NCBI RefSeq assembly: GCF_047496725.1
Contig: NC_132972.1
Span: forward strand, 1,664,501-1,728,500
Direction of reading: 5' to 3'
Source: Anoplolepis gracilipes
Lineage: Eukaryota > Arthropoda > Insecta > Hymenoptera > Formicidae
DNA: 64,000 nucleotides
A program made the translations under genes and the position numbers. The notes below the pieces were generated by a model that saw nothing but the letters and a program-made list of their open reading frames with translations, searched no databases and had not been told where the DNA came from. The first letter of the stretch is position 1, and the number at the start of each line of letters is the position of its first letter. Of the stretch, positions 1 through 12,829 are shown piece by piece.

Positions 1-381
1 TCTATAATTTCATGATATAGTTTCTCAACAATTTATATTAACAAGTAGTTTATATTAACTATTAACTATTAACAATGAAAAATATTCATTATTTTCAAAA
101 CAAAATTATGAAAAAATCAAATATTTTATTTTGTTTAAAAGGAACAAAGTTTTGATTATCGATAATTATTTTTAAGATTTCATAGCTTATTTTATTTTTA
201 AGAAATTTTACATTAAATTTCTATACTACCGTTTTGTATTTTTATTATTTCCCAAGTTAAATATGATATGCCATATGTGATGTACCATACATACATAAGT
301 AGAAAATTATATTATTTTATTTTGGTACGTGTTTGCGTACATCTATATATAAAATTTTTTACAAATATCTCGGTACTACAG
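1..381 (+). other. AT-rich DNA upstream of first visible ATF6 exon (probable intron)
   Basis: No coding content is recognisable here. The stretch ends with a TACTACAG acceptor at 374-381, so it is read as the 3' part of an ATF6 intron. An ATG-started frame runs into the exon from 333, but its first residues look like translated intron rather than ATF6. Confidence 0.6.
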
Positions 382-2338
382 ATACTCAAGATACTTTTAT
401 TCTTCAAGATTTTGCAACATTTACACAGAATGCAAATTCACAGAGTGTATTGTACCCTTCAAAACTTCAAGTGCCACCGACAAAGAGACATGTTAGGGTA
501 CAAAACTCATTAAATATTAAACCAACTGACATAAAAACCGAAACTGCAGCTCTTCATTTACCACAGAATGTGAAAGTAATTAATACTGCAGCAGACATTT
601 ATCCAGCAAGTACTACTGAATCAATAGATGCAAATAATCTGATAAGTTGCACACCATTTCAAATACTACAGGATGAAACAATTTCATTAATTGTAAAACA
701 AGAGAGTGATCTCATGAATTTGACAAAAGATGATCCAAATTTAAAGGCATTAAAAAGGCAACAAAGAATGATAAGAAATAGGGAGTCTGCTAGTCTTTCA
801 AGAAAAAAGAAAAAAGAATACGTATCTTCTTTAGAAAAACGAATAGACGAATTGATGCAAGAAAATACACAACTAAAATCAGTAAGTAATCCATACTTCA
901 AGTAAATTTTCATAAATTTCTAATGAGAAGTATAAGTTGTTTTTCGAAGTTACTAATTCTTTTGTAATTATTTTATTAGGAAAACAAAACTTTAAAGCAG
1001 AGACTACTGGAAATGAACGATAGTATTATAGATGATAATAAATATAAACGTAAACATTTAGGTTTTAAACCTTTGTTAAAAAAGAGAGGACAAAGGAATA
1101 TTGTTCTCTTAGTAGGAATGTTTTTTATAATATCTTTCAACATTTATGGTTTCAAGTAAGTGCTCTTTTACATATACATTAATGTTTTTTTGTTTTTTTT
1201 TTTTTTTTTTTAAGAATAATTTTGTGTATTTTATAAATATATGTATGTCTCGCGATTTTATAATTTAAAAACAAAATTAGTTTTGTAACTAATAAATTAT
1301 TACTGTATTTTTTCCTAAATATAAATATTTTTTTCTGTTTAAGGGGAACACGTTCACAAAGTGTATTCAAAACCGATTCTGACAGTTTATCAATAGCTAT
1401 TCCAGATACAGAGATTAGACACAGTAGAAAATTATTCTGGGCAATAAATGAAAATGATAATATGGAGGATCAAATTGAAAAAGATTTTAATAAAAGTGTG
1501 CCGGCAAATCAACTAATGTGTCCAATGTATATTAATCAGAGCGAATTAATACGTTTAGATAGCGAACTAAGACGTTGGATTGATGGTGAATCCGATCGAA
1601 ATAATCGGTCTACCAAAGAAACGAAATTAAAAACAAATCAATTAAATGCGCTTTCGAGATCACAATTGGAAGAAAAGACAAAAAAAAAACAGTACTTGCT
1701 GCGAGATAAAAAAATAAAAACTATACACAAAATGATCGATATTTCTGATCAATATTCAAATAATAACGCGCTTGAGATTTTCTCTCCAATATTGAGCAAA
1801 CATGCTTCTCTATTTGAAGCTTTAGGGAGAAAAGATGATACGTTTTACGTTGTCTGGTTTAGTGGCGAACATTTATTGTTGCCAGCTTCTCGGAAAAATG
1901 ATACAGCAAGACCTAAAATGTCTTTAGTTCTACCTGCTGTATCTATAAACGGTAAATAATATCGATGTGATATAAACATTATTTTTATATAATTTATGAA
2001 ATTATCAAGAAAAATATTTATACTTATGCAGGTAGCTAAATGGATGATGTATCTATACAAAGTAATACCTTTCTCTTTCAGGAAAATTTTCGACGCCATC
2101 TAATCATATAACAATGATGCAAATTGATTGTGAAGTGACAAATACACAAGTATTACATTTACAACAGTCTATCATACCAGTTCACTTGCGAAATAGTAAA
2201 TCTACAAGTCAATCAAATCAACCTCACTCTGTTGAGGACATAGTTAATTCATCTATAGCTAATATCACCAGAAATTACAAACCATACTTTATGAGAGAAG
2301 CAAATCGAAAATTTCGAAATAGAAAACATTTAATTTGA
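382..2338 (+). CDS. ATF6: ATF6-like ER-membrane bZIP transcription factor (5' end missing)
   Basis: Four joined exons: 382-881, 980-1155, 1344-1951 and 2082-2338, with GT-AG introns and phases that match. The first visible exon carries a basic region (core MIRNRESASLSRKKKKEY) followed by a leucine zipper. Exon 2 ends with a hydrophobic membrane segment (core NIVLLVGMFFIISFNIYGF) just after a basic KKRGQRN stretch. The lumenal part contains the family-typical blocks FYVVWF, HLLLPA, RPKMSLVLPA and MMQIDCEV. In this family ER stress sends the protein to the Golgi, where S1P and S2P release the bZIP half to activate chaperone genes. The tetrapeptide RKLF shortly after the membrane segment (about 1422-1435) fits the S1P consensus by position; that is inference. 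The first exon opens in phase 1 at a TACTACAG acceptor, so the N-terminal activation domain must lie upstream, outside the window. Confidence 0.93.
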
Positions 2339-2624
2339 TGTGAGTATAAAAACAGAAAACACTTAATGTGAGCATAAAAATAAGATTTTTTGCAACAATG
2401 TTGTTTATGTATATAAGAAAAAAGTACATCTCTAGTCTAATAACATAAAAAAATATGAAAAAAAATTATATAACATAATAATGATTCTATATTCTTTATA
2501 TAATATTACAATTATATTCCATGTTATTACAGTGTGCATTCACAGAAGTATCTAATACTTTAATTCTGATTTAAAATTTTTATAAAAAAGTGGTATGGTC
2601 TTTCACTTCTTTATTTTCACAAAA

Positions 2625-2630
2625 GTAATA
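2625..2630 (+). terminator. Candidate poly(A) signal for ATF6
   Basis: A canonical AATAAA hexamer lies about 290 bp after the ATF6 stop codon and about 290 bp before the end of the convergent sulfiredoxin reading frame. Other A/T-rich variants are nearby, so the true cleavage site is uncertain. Confidence 0.4.
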
Positions 2631-2920
2631 AAGTAATTATAAGTGAATTATACATACATGTATAGTTAGATATAGATAAAAGATTTGTTATTTGTAACTT
2701 TCAAAAATATATATGTAAACACTATAAATATACATATTATATATATTATTTTTCAATAATATATATAACAATTACAAAAGTCAGTAATTCTATCTGTACA
2801 TTAATTATTCTTATCAAAATAATATGATGTAATATATATAATGTAATATATATGATAATAAGAGTTTAAAAAATATATATATGTTAATATAATTCTTTTA
2901 TATATAAATAATGCACTTAG

Positions 2921-3423
2921 TCATTTTAAATTTGGAGTAGAACCCCCTAAATAACAGCGTAAGTCTGTTAATGTTGATTGAATTAATTTGGCTTTAATAA
3001 ATGTTTTACCTAATCGCTGCTGGGCAGTATAACGATGACAACCACCAAAAGAATAATAATAGTCACCACCTAAATGTAACAAATGTTAATTTTTTTTCTG
3101 ATAATATCTAATTTCGTTTGCTTATAAACTTGAAAGTTGGGTTAACAATTCATAAGTTTAACAAATAATTTTTTATTTATCAGCTATTTTTTTATAAATT
3201 TAACAAGTCTACCTTCAGTTCCTTTAATCCATAGAACATCAATGGGTGGTACTGTGTCCTCAGTATCGACATTTTTCAATGTATTCATTAAACTTTGAAC
3301 TTTTTCCTCGTTTACCACGGGAGGAAAAGGTCTGATGATTACATTCATTGGAATATCATATATTTCCGCGTGCGAGCTCGAGTGAATCGAGCTAATTATT
3401 TGACATGCACCTTTACGTAGCAT
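2921..3423 (-). CDS. Srxn1: Sulfiredoxin (ATP-dependent repair of overoxidised peroxiredoxin)
   Basis: Two exons, 3423-3213 and 3069-2921, joined by a GT-AG intron that splits a glycine codon; the spliced frame is 119 aa. Sulfiredoxin reduces the cysteine sulfinic acid of hyperoxidised 2-Cys peroxiredoxins using ATP and a thiol donor. Exon 1 carries the family block IPMNVIIRPFPP and PPIDVLWIKG. Exon 2 carries GGDYYYSFGGCHRY, with the catalytic Cys in GGCHR, and ends with LRCYLGGSTPNLK. The length is close to that of other sulfiredoxins and no mitochondrial leader is apparent. The start at 3423 is chosen because it is the first ATG before the conserved core. The gene converges on ATF6 and is followed upstream by an ARE-like site at 3576-3584. 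The reading frame is intact and the identification is firm. Confidence 0.95.
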
Positions 3424-3575
3424 TTCGTGTATATCAACTTGATTAATCTCGTAATATGATCCTATAAACTATCGGCCAAAGTCTCATAAAATTGCGTTAT
3501 ATATTCGAAAAAGCTTTGTCATCGCAATTTTTATGAACACTAGCCTTTGTCATACTGACAGCTGACAGTGACACG

Positions 3576-3584
3576 TGACACTGC
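3576..3584 (+). promoter_or_regulatory. Antioxidant response element-like site upstream of sulfiredoxin
   Basis: TGACACTGC fits the ARE core TGACnnnGC, about 155 bp upstream of the sulfiredoxin start codon. An E-box CACGTG overlaps just beside it (3572-3577), and two further TGACAG half-site-like motifs lie at about 3556-3568. Sulfiredoxin is a known Nrf2/CncC-type oxidative-stress target in animals; function at this exact site is inferred. Confidence 0.4.
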
Positions 3585-5596
3585 AGCATAGATACAGATG
3601 TTAGATTATCTTAGGTTGTTTTCGTTGAACTAGCTACACTTAATTCAAAGTTTAGCTTTCTCCTTTCAATGCGGAGAAAAAACAGATAAACTCTGAACCA
3701 GTACAGGCAGTTTAGCTAAAAAAGACAGATAAGACCTCTTGATATTCGTTGATCGTGACTGATCACATGATTGTCTACCGCAGGCACGTATAGGGTATAA
3801 AGTAAATTGAGGTTAAAACTGTGAAACTAATTTTCTTTTACGAAATAGAGCATATCAAGATTAGAAACGTAAAGAAATGTGCAAAGAGAGAGAGATAACA
3901 AAAGAAGATGAATAGAATAACAATATCAAAAGAAAAATCAAAATCTAAGAAAGCGATGTTGAAAACGATAACAAAACTTCATAAACGCAAGCGCAAAAAC
4001 AACAAAAATTTTTAAATATAAAGAAAGGATGGAGATAAATACAAAAAAAAAAAAATACAAATATTGGAACAGTAAAAAAAGTCAATCTAAAGGAGAATAT
4101 AATGATACAATAAAACAGAGAAATGATTAAAGTTAAACAAAAGAACAAATATTTTTTAAAGCCATATCAAGTACATACTTAGTTTACATTGTATCCTTCA
4201 AAAATTCTTTTTGTAATTTTAAACACTACATGCATGTACTTTTCTGCTTTTAAGAGTATAATTTTTTATATTTTTTGCTTAATTTCAGCACATTTTTAGT
4301 GTAGCAAATTTTATAAACTTGTTTAAAATATATATATTTTATGAGAGTATAGAATTTTTGTTGTATATATACATATTTTTTTTTAAATATGTCTAAACAC
4401 TTTTAAGTTGATTATATCAAAATATTACTGTTTTATTAATTTTTTATATATATTAAATGTTTTTTAATGAACTATTAAAATATATTCTTGTATGTTAAAC
4501 ATATTTATATTACATTGTTCAAAAATAATTTATATTTCTGTAACATTTAATTATATAGATGTTTCAAATTGTGTGATTCTGAGAATATAAAAATCATACA
4601 ATTGAAAGTGAAAAATTATTTGAAATAGATTAAGAACACAGAACTTGAAAAGGATTTGAATTATATTAGTGTCAAATGTATATTATTTAATAGATAAATA
4701 AAAATAACACTGAATTATATAAACTTGCATCTAATCATTAAGGTAAAAAAACTATATTTTTGTTTCATTGTATGTTATTGTATAATGTTATGTAATGTCA
4801 CTAAATTACAGAATCTATATATAATCTAGTTATTAATTTTATTAAACAATTTATCATTAGCTTCTTGCAAAGAACATATTCAGCAGTATTAAGTTCATTA
4901 TGTAAGATTTAACATTCATAACAATAGATATGTGGACACAACAAAGAAAATAGAAATTCCAATTGATAAATATTGTGTTATTTATAAGTATATAATATTA
5001 TATAATATAAAAAGTATATTATAATAAAGAATTTTTATTTAATTTTTTAAACTGCTTCCATTTAAAAAAATTTACATCATAGCATCAATTTTTGTGTTTA
5101 GCTTTTACAAATTTCATGCAAGTCGGGAAGCATATAATAGCAACTCTGTATATGAAAAAATTAAAAATTATATTATTTACAAGAGAATTATTTTATGACA
5201 TTATACACATTTATCAAGTCAGTAGTATCATCTTTATAATAGATTATTACCTATTATTATTACCTAAAAGGTAGGTTAAATGGTATTTTATACAAATATC
5301 AGAGTATATATTTTACACTTGTATTGGCATATAAGTTACAATATTTATAAAAGGTATAACATGTGTGCAAGATAGTTAGCATGTATAAATGAATATGTTA
5401 AATTTATACATAAAATGTGTATGGAAAAAAATTAAAAATTTGCTAGTTTAACTGCTAAATCATGAAAAAACCTTTATCACGCATATACACACAAATTTCT
5501 ATTTTACAATAGTACAATTACAAATATATCTACAGCCATATCTAAATATATTTCATGATAATCGAAGTAGAAGAATTCGTGCAAATAAATAACAAT

Positions 5597-5602
5597 TTTA
5601 TT
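5597..5602 (-). terminator. Candidate poly(A) signal for SETD2
   Basis: On the minus strand an AATAAA lies about 16 bases after the SETD2 stop codon, which would give a very short 3' UTR. Later signals in the AT-rich flank could also be used. Confidence 0.3.
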
Positions 5603-5617
5603 TTATAAATTATGCAG

Positions 5618-8600
5618 CTAATCCTCGTCTGTACCTTTCTGATACACTGCTCCAAACTTGCTCATATACTTACGTACAAAGTCTTTTGCTTTATGTATAA
5701 CATTTTCATTACATTGTAACTCATCCACGCTTTTACAATGCTTTAATTCCTTTGCAAGTACAAAATGTGTTAACTGTAACAGAATGTAGAATGATAAGCA
5801 AACTCGTATCGTAAATTAAATTTATTATGATAGTAAAAATTCAATATCATACCTTTCTAGCTAGATGTTTAAAATCTTCAGTATTAGTAATTCTACCTTG
5901 TTTACATTCAGTTTTCCTATATGGATTTAAGAAGTGAACCATCACGTTAGCCATACTTGTTCTAAATGCCTCCTTGATCCTTCTTTCAGACTTCATAGGA
6001 TACGTTTCGGCTGATGTCGATTGCAACTTGCTTAATCCATGTCGTGAATGAGATTTCGATTTATTACTTCGTCTATGTTTCTTTAGCTTCTCAACATCTT
6101 TTAATTTTGCTCTTTCTTTCTGCCGCCGTAATTTTTCTTTTATTTCTTTATACGCTTTATGATCAACACGATCCTCTTCTCTACGTGGCTATATATATCA
6201 ATTTATATATTAAATTTATATATATGTGTATATATATTTATGTTTAGGCTCATAATACTGACAAATTGTGAAATAAGACAGATTCTTTCACTTAAGATTT
6301 AACTTTTTTTTAATTTTTTAAAGAGAATTTAATATTTTATTTTCTTTTTTTAGCACATAAAATAAATACAAAAAAATTAAATAATACTTACACTAATAAT
6401 TCTTTCTTGGACCAAACCATCTCTTCTCTTTTTCGATTCCGGCAACGGCAGTAAACTTCCGGTCAATTGACCACCTATTTTTTTAGATACATTTGGCCTA
6501 GATAAAAGGTTTTCTGTTAGAGAGCTACTTGCCTCCATATCATCATTTTTTTGATCCTCGTTATGTTCATCATCGATCTCTTCGTCATCCTCATTCGACG
6601 AACTAGATTCTTCGCTAGATTCTGAAGTAGACGACGAGTCTGGTTGTACTCCGATATGGTCAGGTGGTGGAGGCAGCCACTGCGATATTCTTTCCTTTAC
6701 ATGATAATAATACGTTCTACCTCTACTATCTGTCGCACTCTTCCATTTCGGTGGTAAATCTATCGGCGAAATTTCAGGTTGTGCCGGTCGATTTGTGCTG
6801 ATGGTTTCCGCGGATGTATGATTAGAAAATTGTTCATCTGCGGATGTTTCATGATTATAAAGAGGCCTTTGAATTGATACAGGAGGAGTTCCGCCATGAA
6901 CAGACACTAAACTATTTGGAAGAGATAGTTGCCCTTCGGAATAAGGTTGCGGATGCGATATCAAAGAATAGGAAGATGTTGTCTGATTGAACACAGGCGT
7001 TTGACTTAATGAGTAAGCTACTGGTGGAATGCCGGTCGTAATTCCGGACGATATATCGGTTGTCATTGTTGATGATAATACATGAGGACTCTGGCCTATT
7101 ATACCAGTAGACTGAGGATTTCCTACATATACAGGAGTACACTGTTGTGTTGCTTCTCCTCCATCTAGAAATAAAAGAATTTCACATTTTCTCTATTAAA
7201 TATTTTTAAAAACATGAATATATTTTTTATTACAAAAATTAAAAAAAAAAATGAATGTTTCTGTACAAATACAATAACGACCTTGAGTGGGATAATGCTG
7301 CCATTGGGCTAACGTCGGATTATAAAAAACAGGATAACCAGTTTGAGGATCAACCATGGCAGTGGTATGGGGATCTATACCCAATGCTAAACATCTATTC
7401 TCATGCTCTTGCCATGATTCTTGCTGTTGACGACGTTGTCTTTCCTCCTCTTCCTTCGCGACTTTCAATGCAAATAATTGTCTACGCTCGTACTTTGTCA
7501 TTCGTGGAATAGGAACTAGACTACGTTCTTCTATTCTTTTATCTTTTGTTCTACTATGCTCAGCTTCTGGAGATTCTCGTCCTCGTCTTCTGTCACCACG
7601 TTTGTCAATTTCACTTCGATTATATCTATCAGGCCTATGCCTAAAAGTTTATGAAATCAATTAATAAATATATTTGTTAAATTTTATTCATTAATATATA
7701 TATTTAAGCATCACACAAAATATGCACAATTGCAAAATAAATTATAATACACGTACCTATCGTACGATGTGTACCTATCGTCTCTCTTTTCTTCTTTCTC
7801 CAATTCTTCTCTATATCCTCGATCTACAACAAAAATCAAAGTAATATTAAATAGATAATAATAAATCTTACTACTTTTAATTCTTAAATGCTACAACTAA
7901 TATTATTAATAAATACTGTATATTAATATATTATAGAAAATAACCTGCTTCTCTTTCATGCTCCTTCATTTGTTCAATCCTTTCTTTTTTAGGTATTCTA
8001 AAAACTTCTTTTAGATTGGACCATTCGGCAAGAAGACTACAAGCCAAGTCAGGTATAAGATTCTGATCTGTATTTTCTGATTTAACTTCACTAACTGCCA
8101 AACAATTTTCAATATTATTATTACGTTTATCTGGAATGTCATTCGATGTCAAACGTTCATCAAGATTTTTCTTTTCATTGCTATCAGAATTACTATTCAA
8201 TTCCTCACAAGTTGTCTTTGATTTAATCTGATCGTCTTCTGGCGAATCGGCATTTGGAGAAAGATATAATCTTTTCGCCCATCTTTCAACTACACCATAT
8301 ATTTTACTATCCATTAACATTGTCTTGTTTGGTATTGGCAGTGTATTTAAAGTTTTTAGTACTTCTAAGCGGAATTGTTGAGCTTCTTCTGATTCATTTG
8401 CAGCAATATCCATAACATAACTCCAAATCAAACGTAATCCATGATAATCCAAAAATAATCTTCGGCAAGGTTGTTCGCCACTTTGTATGAGACGTAACAA
8501 GCGTATCCTGTGTTTTAATTCTCTGCTACGAACCATTAATCTGCTTAATGTTAATGTATGCGCACGGTTTTTCAAACCACCTGAGCATAATTTGTCCATT

Positions 8601-11600
8601 TCTTCCTCCAACTAAAATAAAACAAAAAAACGACAAAGTGAGCAAAATTGCACTGCTTAGTAATGTATAACGCTCATAATATTAATTACAATACTTACAT
8701 CTTCATCTTCCATATAATCAACAGGTTTCTTTTCTTCTTTCTTCTTCTTCGTATCACGTTCGCGTTTCTCTTCGATCTTTTCAATCTTTTCTGTCTCTTC
8801 TTCAGGTGTTTCGCCTATCCAGCCTCGACAATTTAGTGCTTCGCAATAACACTTTTGAGCTTCTTTGCTAATATTTAAATGTATAATCAAAAAAATCGTA
8901 AATAAAACAACATAAACTTATGTGTACATACATATAATCCATTCATGTAGCAAAATTGGTTTGTATTAATATAAAAATCTATCATTAAAAGACATACCCA
9001 TAACGTTGAAAATGATAATCAAATGTAATTTCTTCACCAGCAGTTATCAATTTTTTATTAAAAAAGCCTATCCGTAATTCACCATTTACTGTCCACTAAA
9101 AAATTTGTTCATCAATAAAATTTTTAAAATATCACTTAAATATCCACAAAAAACTACTTTTATTAATTTTCAAAAACTAAAATGCAAATTTACTTTTTGT
9201 GTTTCCGCGTTTGGATCACAACTGTGATTGATAAATCGTGATATATTTCCTTTCATAGTAGCATCTATAATCTGATCAGATTTCAATGCCATAAAATAAT
9301 AATGTCTATTTTTATCTTTAGAATAATCCTTTGCACGACGTTTAAAATCTTTTGGATCCACAACTTCACCAACATACTCCATTATAAATTCGCCCCTGTA
9401 ATTGTAAAACGGAATATAAAGAAAATATAATACAAAACTTTTTTTTTATTCCACCATTCTCATTCAAATTCAAGAATATATATTAGAATATATTAATATT
9501 ATATTTGTTCAAACTTTTACTTACGGCATTATATCGACAACAGCACGTAAACCAAAACCTTTCTTTTCCGTTCGAAACACTTCACATTTGGCATATTCAC
9601 AATTTTGAAATCTTTTATTTGTACATCTATCACCTACTACACATCTAGCTCCACTGTAATATAAATTAAAACAACATTATTCTCTCTCTATATACTTCTT
9701 TCATTTACACTACAATTCTCTATATTACTGTTAATAATTGATAATTTAAATTAGTAATTTGTATATATTCTCTTTGTCTCTCCATTTTATATGTACTGCA
9801 TTTCTCTAAAGAGAAATATTATTTTCTTATTTTAATATTGTTTTATCCATTTTTTCTCTTGTATATTATACAGACATAAATTATAAAACTGAATTCTTAG
9901 TATTTTAAAAGTAATATATATATTTACCATTCTATCATGAGAAGTCTATTAAGGCAATCCTCTCCACAACCAAGTTCTCCCCTCTCAATTTCTTCTTCAG
10001 TTAAAAAACAATCACATACCATTCTTTTAGTTTCCTTATTTGTATATCTAGTAACAAATATAAAATATTTAAATATTTTATACAAATGTATATGTATATA
10101 TTATTAGAAACAATATTTGCATATGTTTAGCAAAGGACAAAATTTTAATGCTTTATATAGGTCTTAATATTCTACTTCTATATACCTTTCAGTAAGATAT
10201 AAATTTTCACGTAAGTGTTCAAATTGACTTAGTCTTTCCTCCATTTCTCTATCCTCTGTTTCAGTAACCATTGGCAAAGAAATCTTAGCTCCTATAGTTT
10301 TTGGAATTTGTGGTACTGGTAAAATAGTAGAAACATTATTGGATGTCAATGATGGGTCTTTAACTTGATCTGTTTCTGTACAAGGTTTTACACTTTTGCT
10401 AGTGATGTTATGTTTCGATTCTGATGACGTATTTGATTCTCCTGTGTTTATTGGTGCACAACGTCCTGATTCAGATGGAGGTGCAACAGATGATCCAAAC
10501 ATTGATGTAGGAGGAATAATAGATCCAAATCCTGCACATGATCCACCCATTTCAAGTTCACTTGATCTTCGCCAACGAGATTTTACTTTAACTGGCTTTG
10601 AAGAGTCAGAATCATATCCTGTGGTATTATAACTAGCACTTAAAGGTGCTGAAATATCAAGCGACATTGATATCTTGCTAGAATTATTTTCCTTATCACA
10701 TTGTGTCTCAGAATTATCTATTTTTACTTCCTGAGTAGTAGGATTTATATTATTAACTACTTTATCTTTTTCTTGTTGAAGAGCTACTTTTGAGATATCT
10801 ATATTAGGTTTTGTAACCAAGCCACGTCCACGAGATCTAAAAAAAATTAATTAATTTTTTCATATAAAAACTTTAATTAGAAAATTATTAAAAAAAAAAT
10901 TATCATCCAAACAAATTGTAATTTTAATTTTAAAAAATTTATATTCATTAATGTGTGAAAAATTATTATATAAAAAATATATGGATTAATTTTTTGTCAT
11001 GTTAAAATTATCTACTATAATTTTTATATTTTAAGATTAAATTATCTGATATCATACCTTTGTTTCATCAATCCAATAGATCGAATTCTGCTACTTCGTC
11101 TTACGCCAGAACTGTTTGAACCACTTTCAGAGCCTGTTGTATCAGTGCTTCCGCTACGACTTCTGAATTCAACTTTTTTGTCAATTTCACTTGTGTTACC
11201 AGTTGCATTTTTTACATCAAGCTCGCGTCCTTTGCAATTAGTAAGTGATAATAATGTATCGTTACTATTTTCACTGCTACTGCATAGTTTAATATCTTCA
11301 CAATCGACTTTACTGTTGTCTCCTTCACTATCTTGATATTCATCCATAGTTGTTAAATGTTCAGAATTTTTTTGCTGACTCGTATTCTTCTTATCTTGCG
11401 TGTTTTTTGACTTTAATAAAACTCGATCTGTGTATTGAAGTTTATCATCACAAGAATTGGGTTTTACTATATTTTGTTCTTGATTTTTAATAATGTTATT
11501 AGCTTCCACAGTTTTCGAAAATATTTCGGTTATGTGAGAATTAACCGAATTATTTGGACGATGCAACTGTTCCATTTTATCTAATATTGATGAAGTGCTT

Positions 11601-12829
11601 TCATCATCAATATTTATAGGGGACAATTTTTCTACATTCAAAGAATTTTGTACTGGAGAATCAATACTTTCTACACTAGAGAGATCATTCACCAATTTCT
11701 GTATCTCCTTTGAACATTCATTTATCTGCAATACTGCCAATTCATGATCTATTTTACTATATGTATCTTCTTTTGATAAATCTGTATGCATACTTTTTGC
11801 TTTCAAGTCTTTGCCTTCCTGTTTGCAATCAGTTTCTTCATTAGAAACGCCAGAATTCTCTTTGATAGAACATATACGAGCTTTATCGTATATTGACTCT
11901 GATAGTTCCTTTCTTACTTTGTCATAAATTTTTTTATCAAATTTTTGTTTTTTACCGTGATCTTCTAATATGATTTTCTTTTTACCGATATAAGGTTTAT
12001 CCATATTGGAATCTGCAACATTACAATTTCCGCCACTCACAGTTATTGATTCATCTATATGTGCAGTTGATATGGAATTTTCCAATTCATTACTATGTAC
12101 ACTATTAAAATTTTCTCGAATAATATATTCATTGTTTGAAATATTTTCTGTATTAGATGTTATCACCATGGATTCATCCTCATTTTCTATCACAGTAAAT
12201 TCCACAAAATTTTTGTCTTCTAAATTAGGTTCATTAACAAGTAATACTTGTTCAACCATAACATTATCCTGTGCCAAAGTGTAACTATTGTCTGTGACTT
12301 CTTCTTCCATTTCCATTTCTTCACAGATAATTGTTTCCTCTATGACACCCTCTGACCACATCTCCACTTCTGTTGACATCGGTGCAGATGTAGGTAAAGA
12401 TTCATTGCTAGGATTTGGATTACCGACAACGACTTGCCGTACGTCTTCTGGACTAAGTTTCTCCGATTCATTAATAATGTTATCTATATAATCTTGACTG
12501 TCACTTTCACCCGCATCCCGCTTGTATTGAGAAGCATTGTATATAATATCCTCCTTATTTACAACTACATTGTTACTAGAAGTACTTTTATGTTTACTAT
12601 GCTTCTTCTGAGAATTTTGATTCTTCCTTGATAAAACTCTGCTATAATCTTCGCTAGTAGTCTTGGAGTTTTCAAAACTGTTTGAGCAAGATGTTTCCAA
12701 AATGGTTCCATTTATTTTCTTTTCTTCCAACTGCTTTTTGGCTATTTGTCTGCTAGATTTACGCACAGGTACATATTTATGGGATGATTTTTCAGATGCT
12801 TTCACTTCGGCTTTACGTCTACGTGCCAT
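5618..12829 (-). CDS. SETD2: SETD2/Set2-type histone H3 lysine-36 methyltransferase
   Basis: Thirteen exons give a phase-consistent frame of 1832 aa: 12829-11058, 10836-10186, 10047-9928, 9653-9525, 9395-9194, 9095-8998, 8867-8699, 8611-7945, 7823-7757, 7640-7282, 7164-6392, 6188-5853 and 5773-5618. Domains in order: a basic AT-hook-like start (MARRRK), a long acidic Ser-rich N-terminal half, an AWS cysteine cluster (about 808-860), and a SET domain (about 862-985) with EYVGEVV, RFINHSCDPN and EITFDYHF. A post-SET follows (about 990-1012, CYCEALNCRGW), then a TFIIS-N-like helical region (about 1055-1160), a WW domain (about 1548-1580, PPKWKSATDSRGRTYYYH) and a C-terminal SRI domain (about 1745-1820). 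SET2 enzymes bind phosphorylated RNA polymerase II through SRI and trimethylate H3K36 in gene bodies. The start has a strong context (AAAATGG). All key catalytic motifs are intact. Confidence 0.95.

Larger units (their letters stand above)
3424..5617. other. Intergenic region between sulfiredoxin 5' end and SETD2 3' end
   Basis: The first 400 bases are of mixed composition and hold the probable sulfiredoxin promoter. From about 3840 to 4160 the + strand is strikingly A- and purine-rich with little T. The rest is AT-rich with many stops in all frames. I see no conserved coding sequence. Confidence 0.6.
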
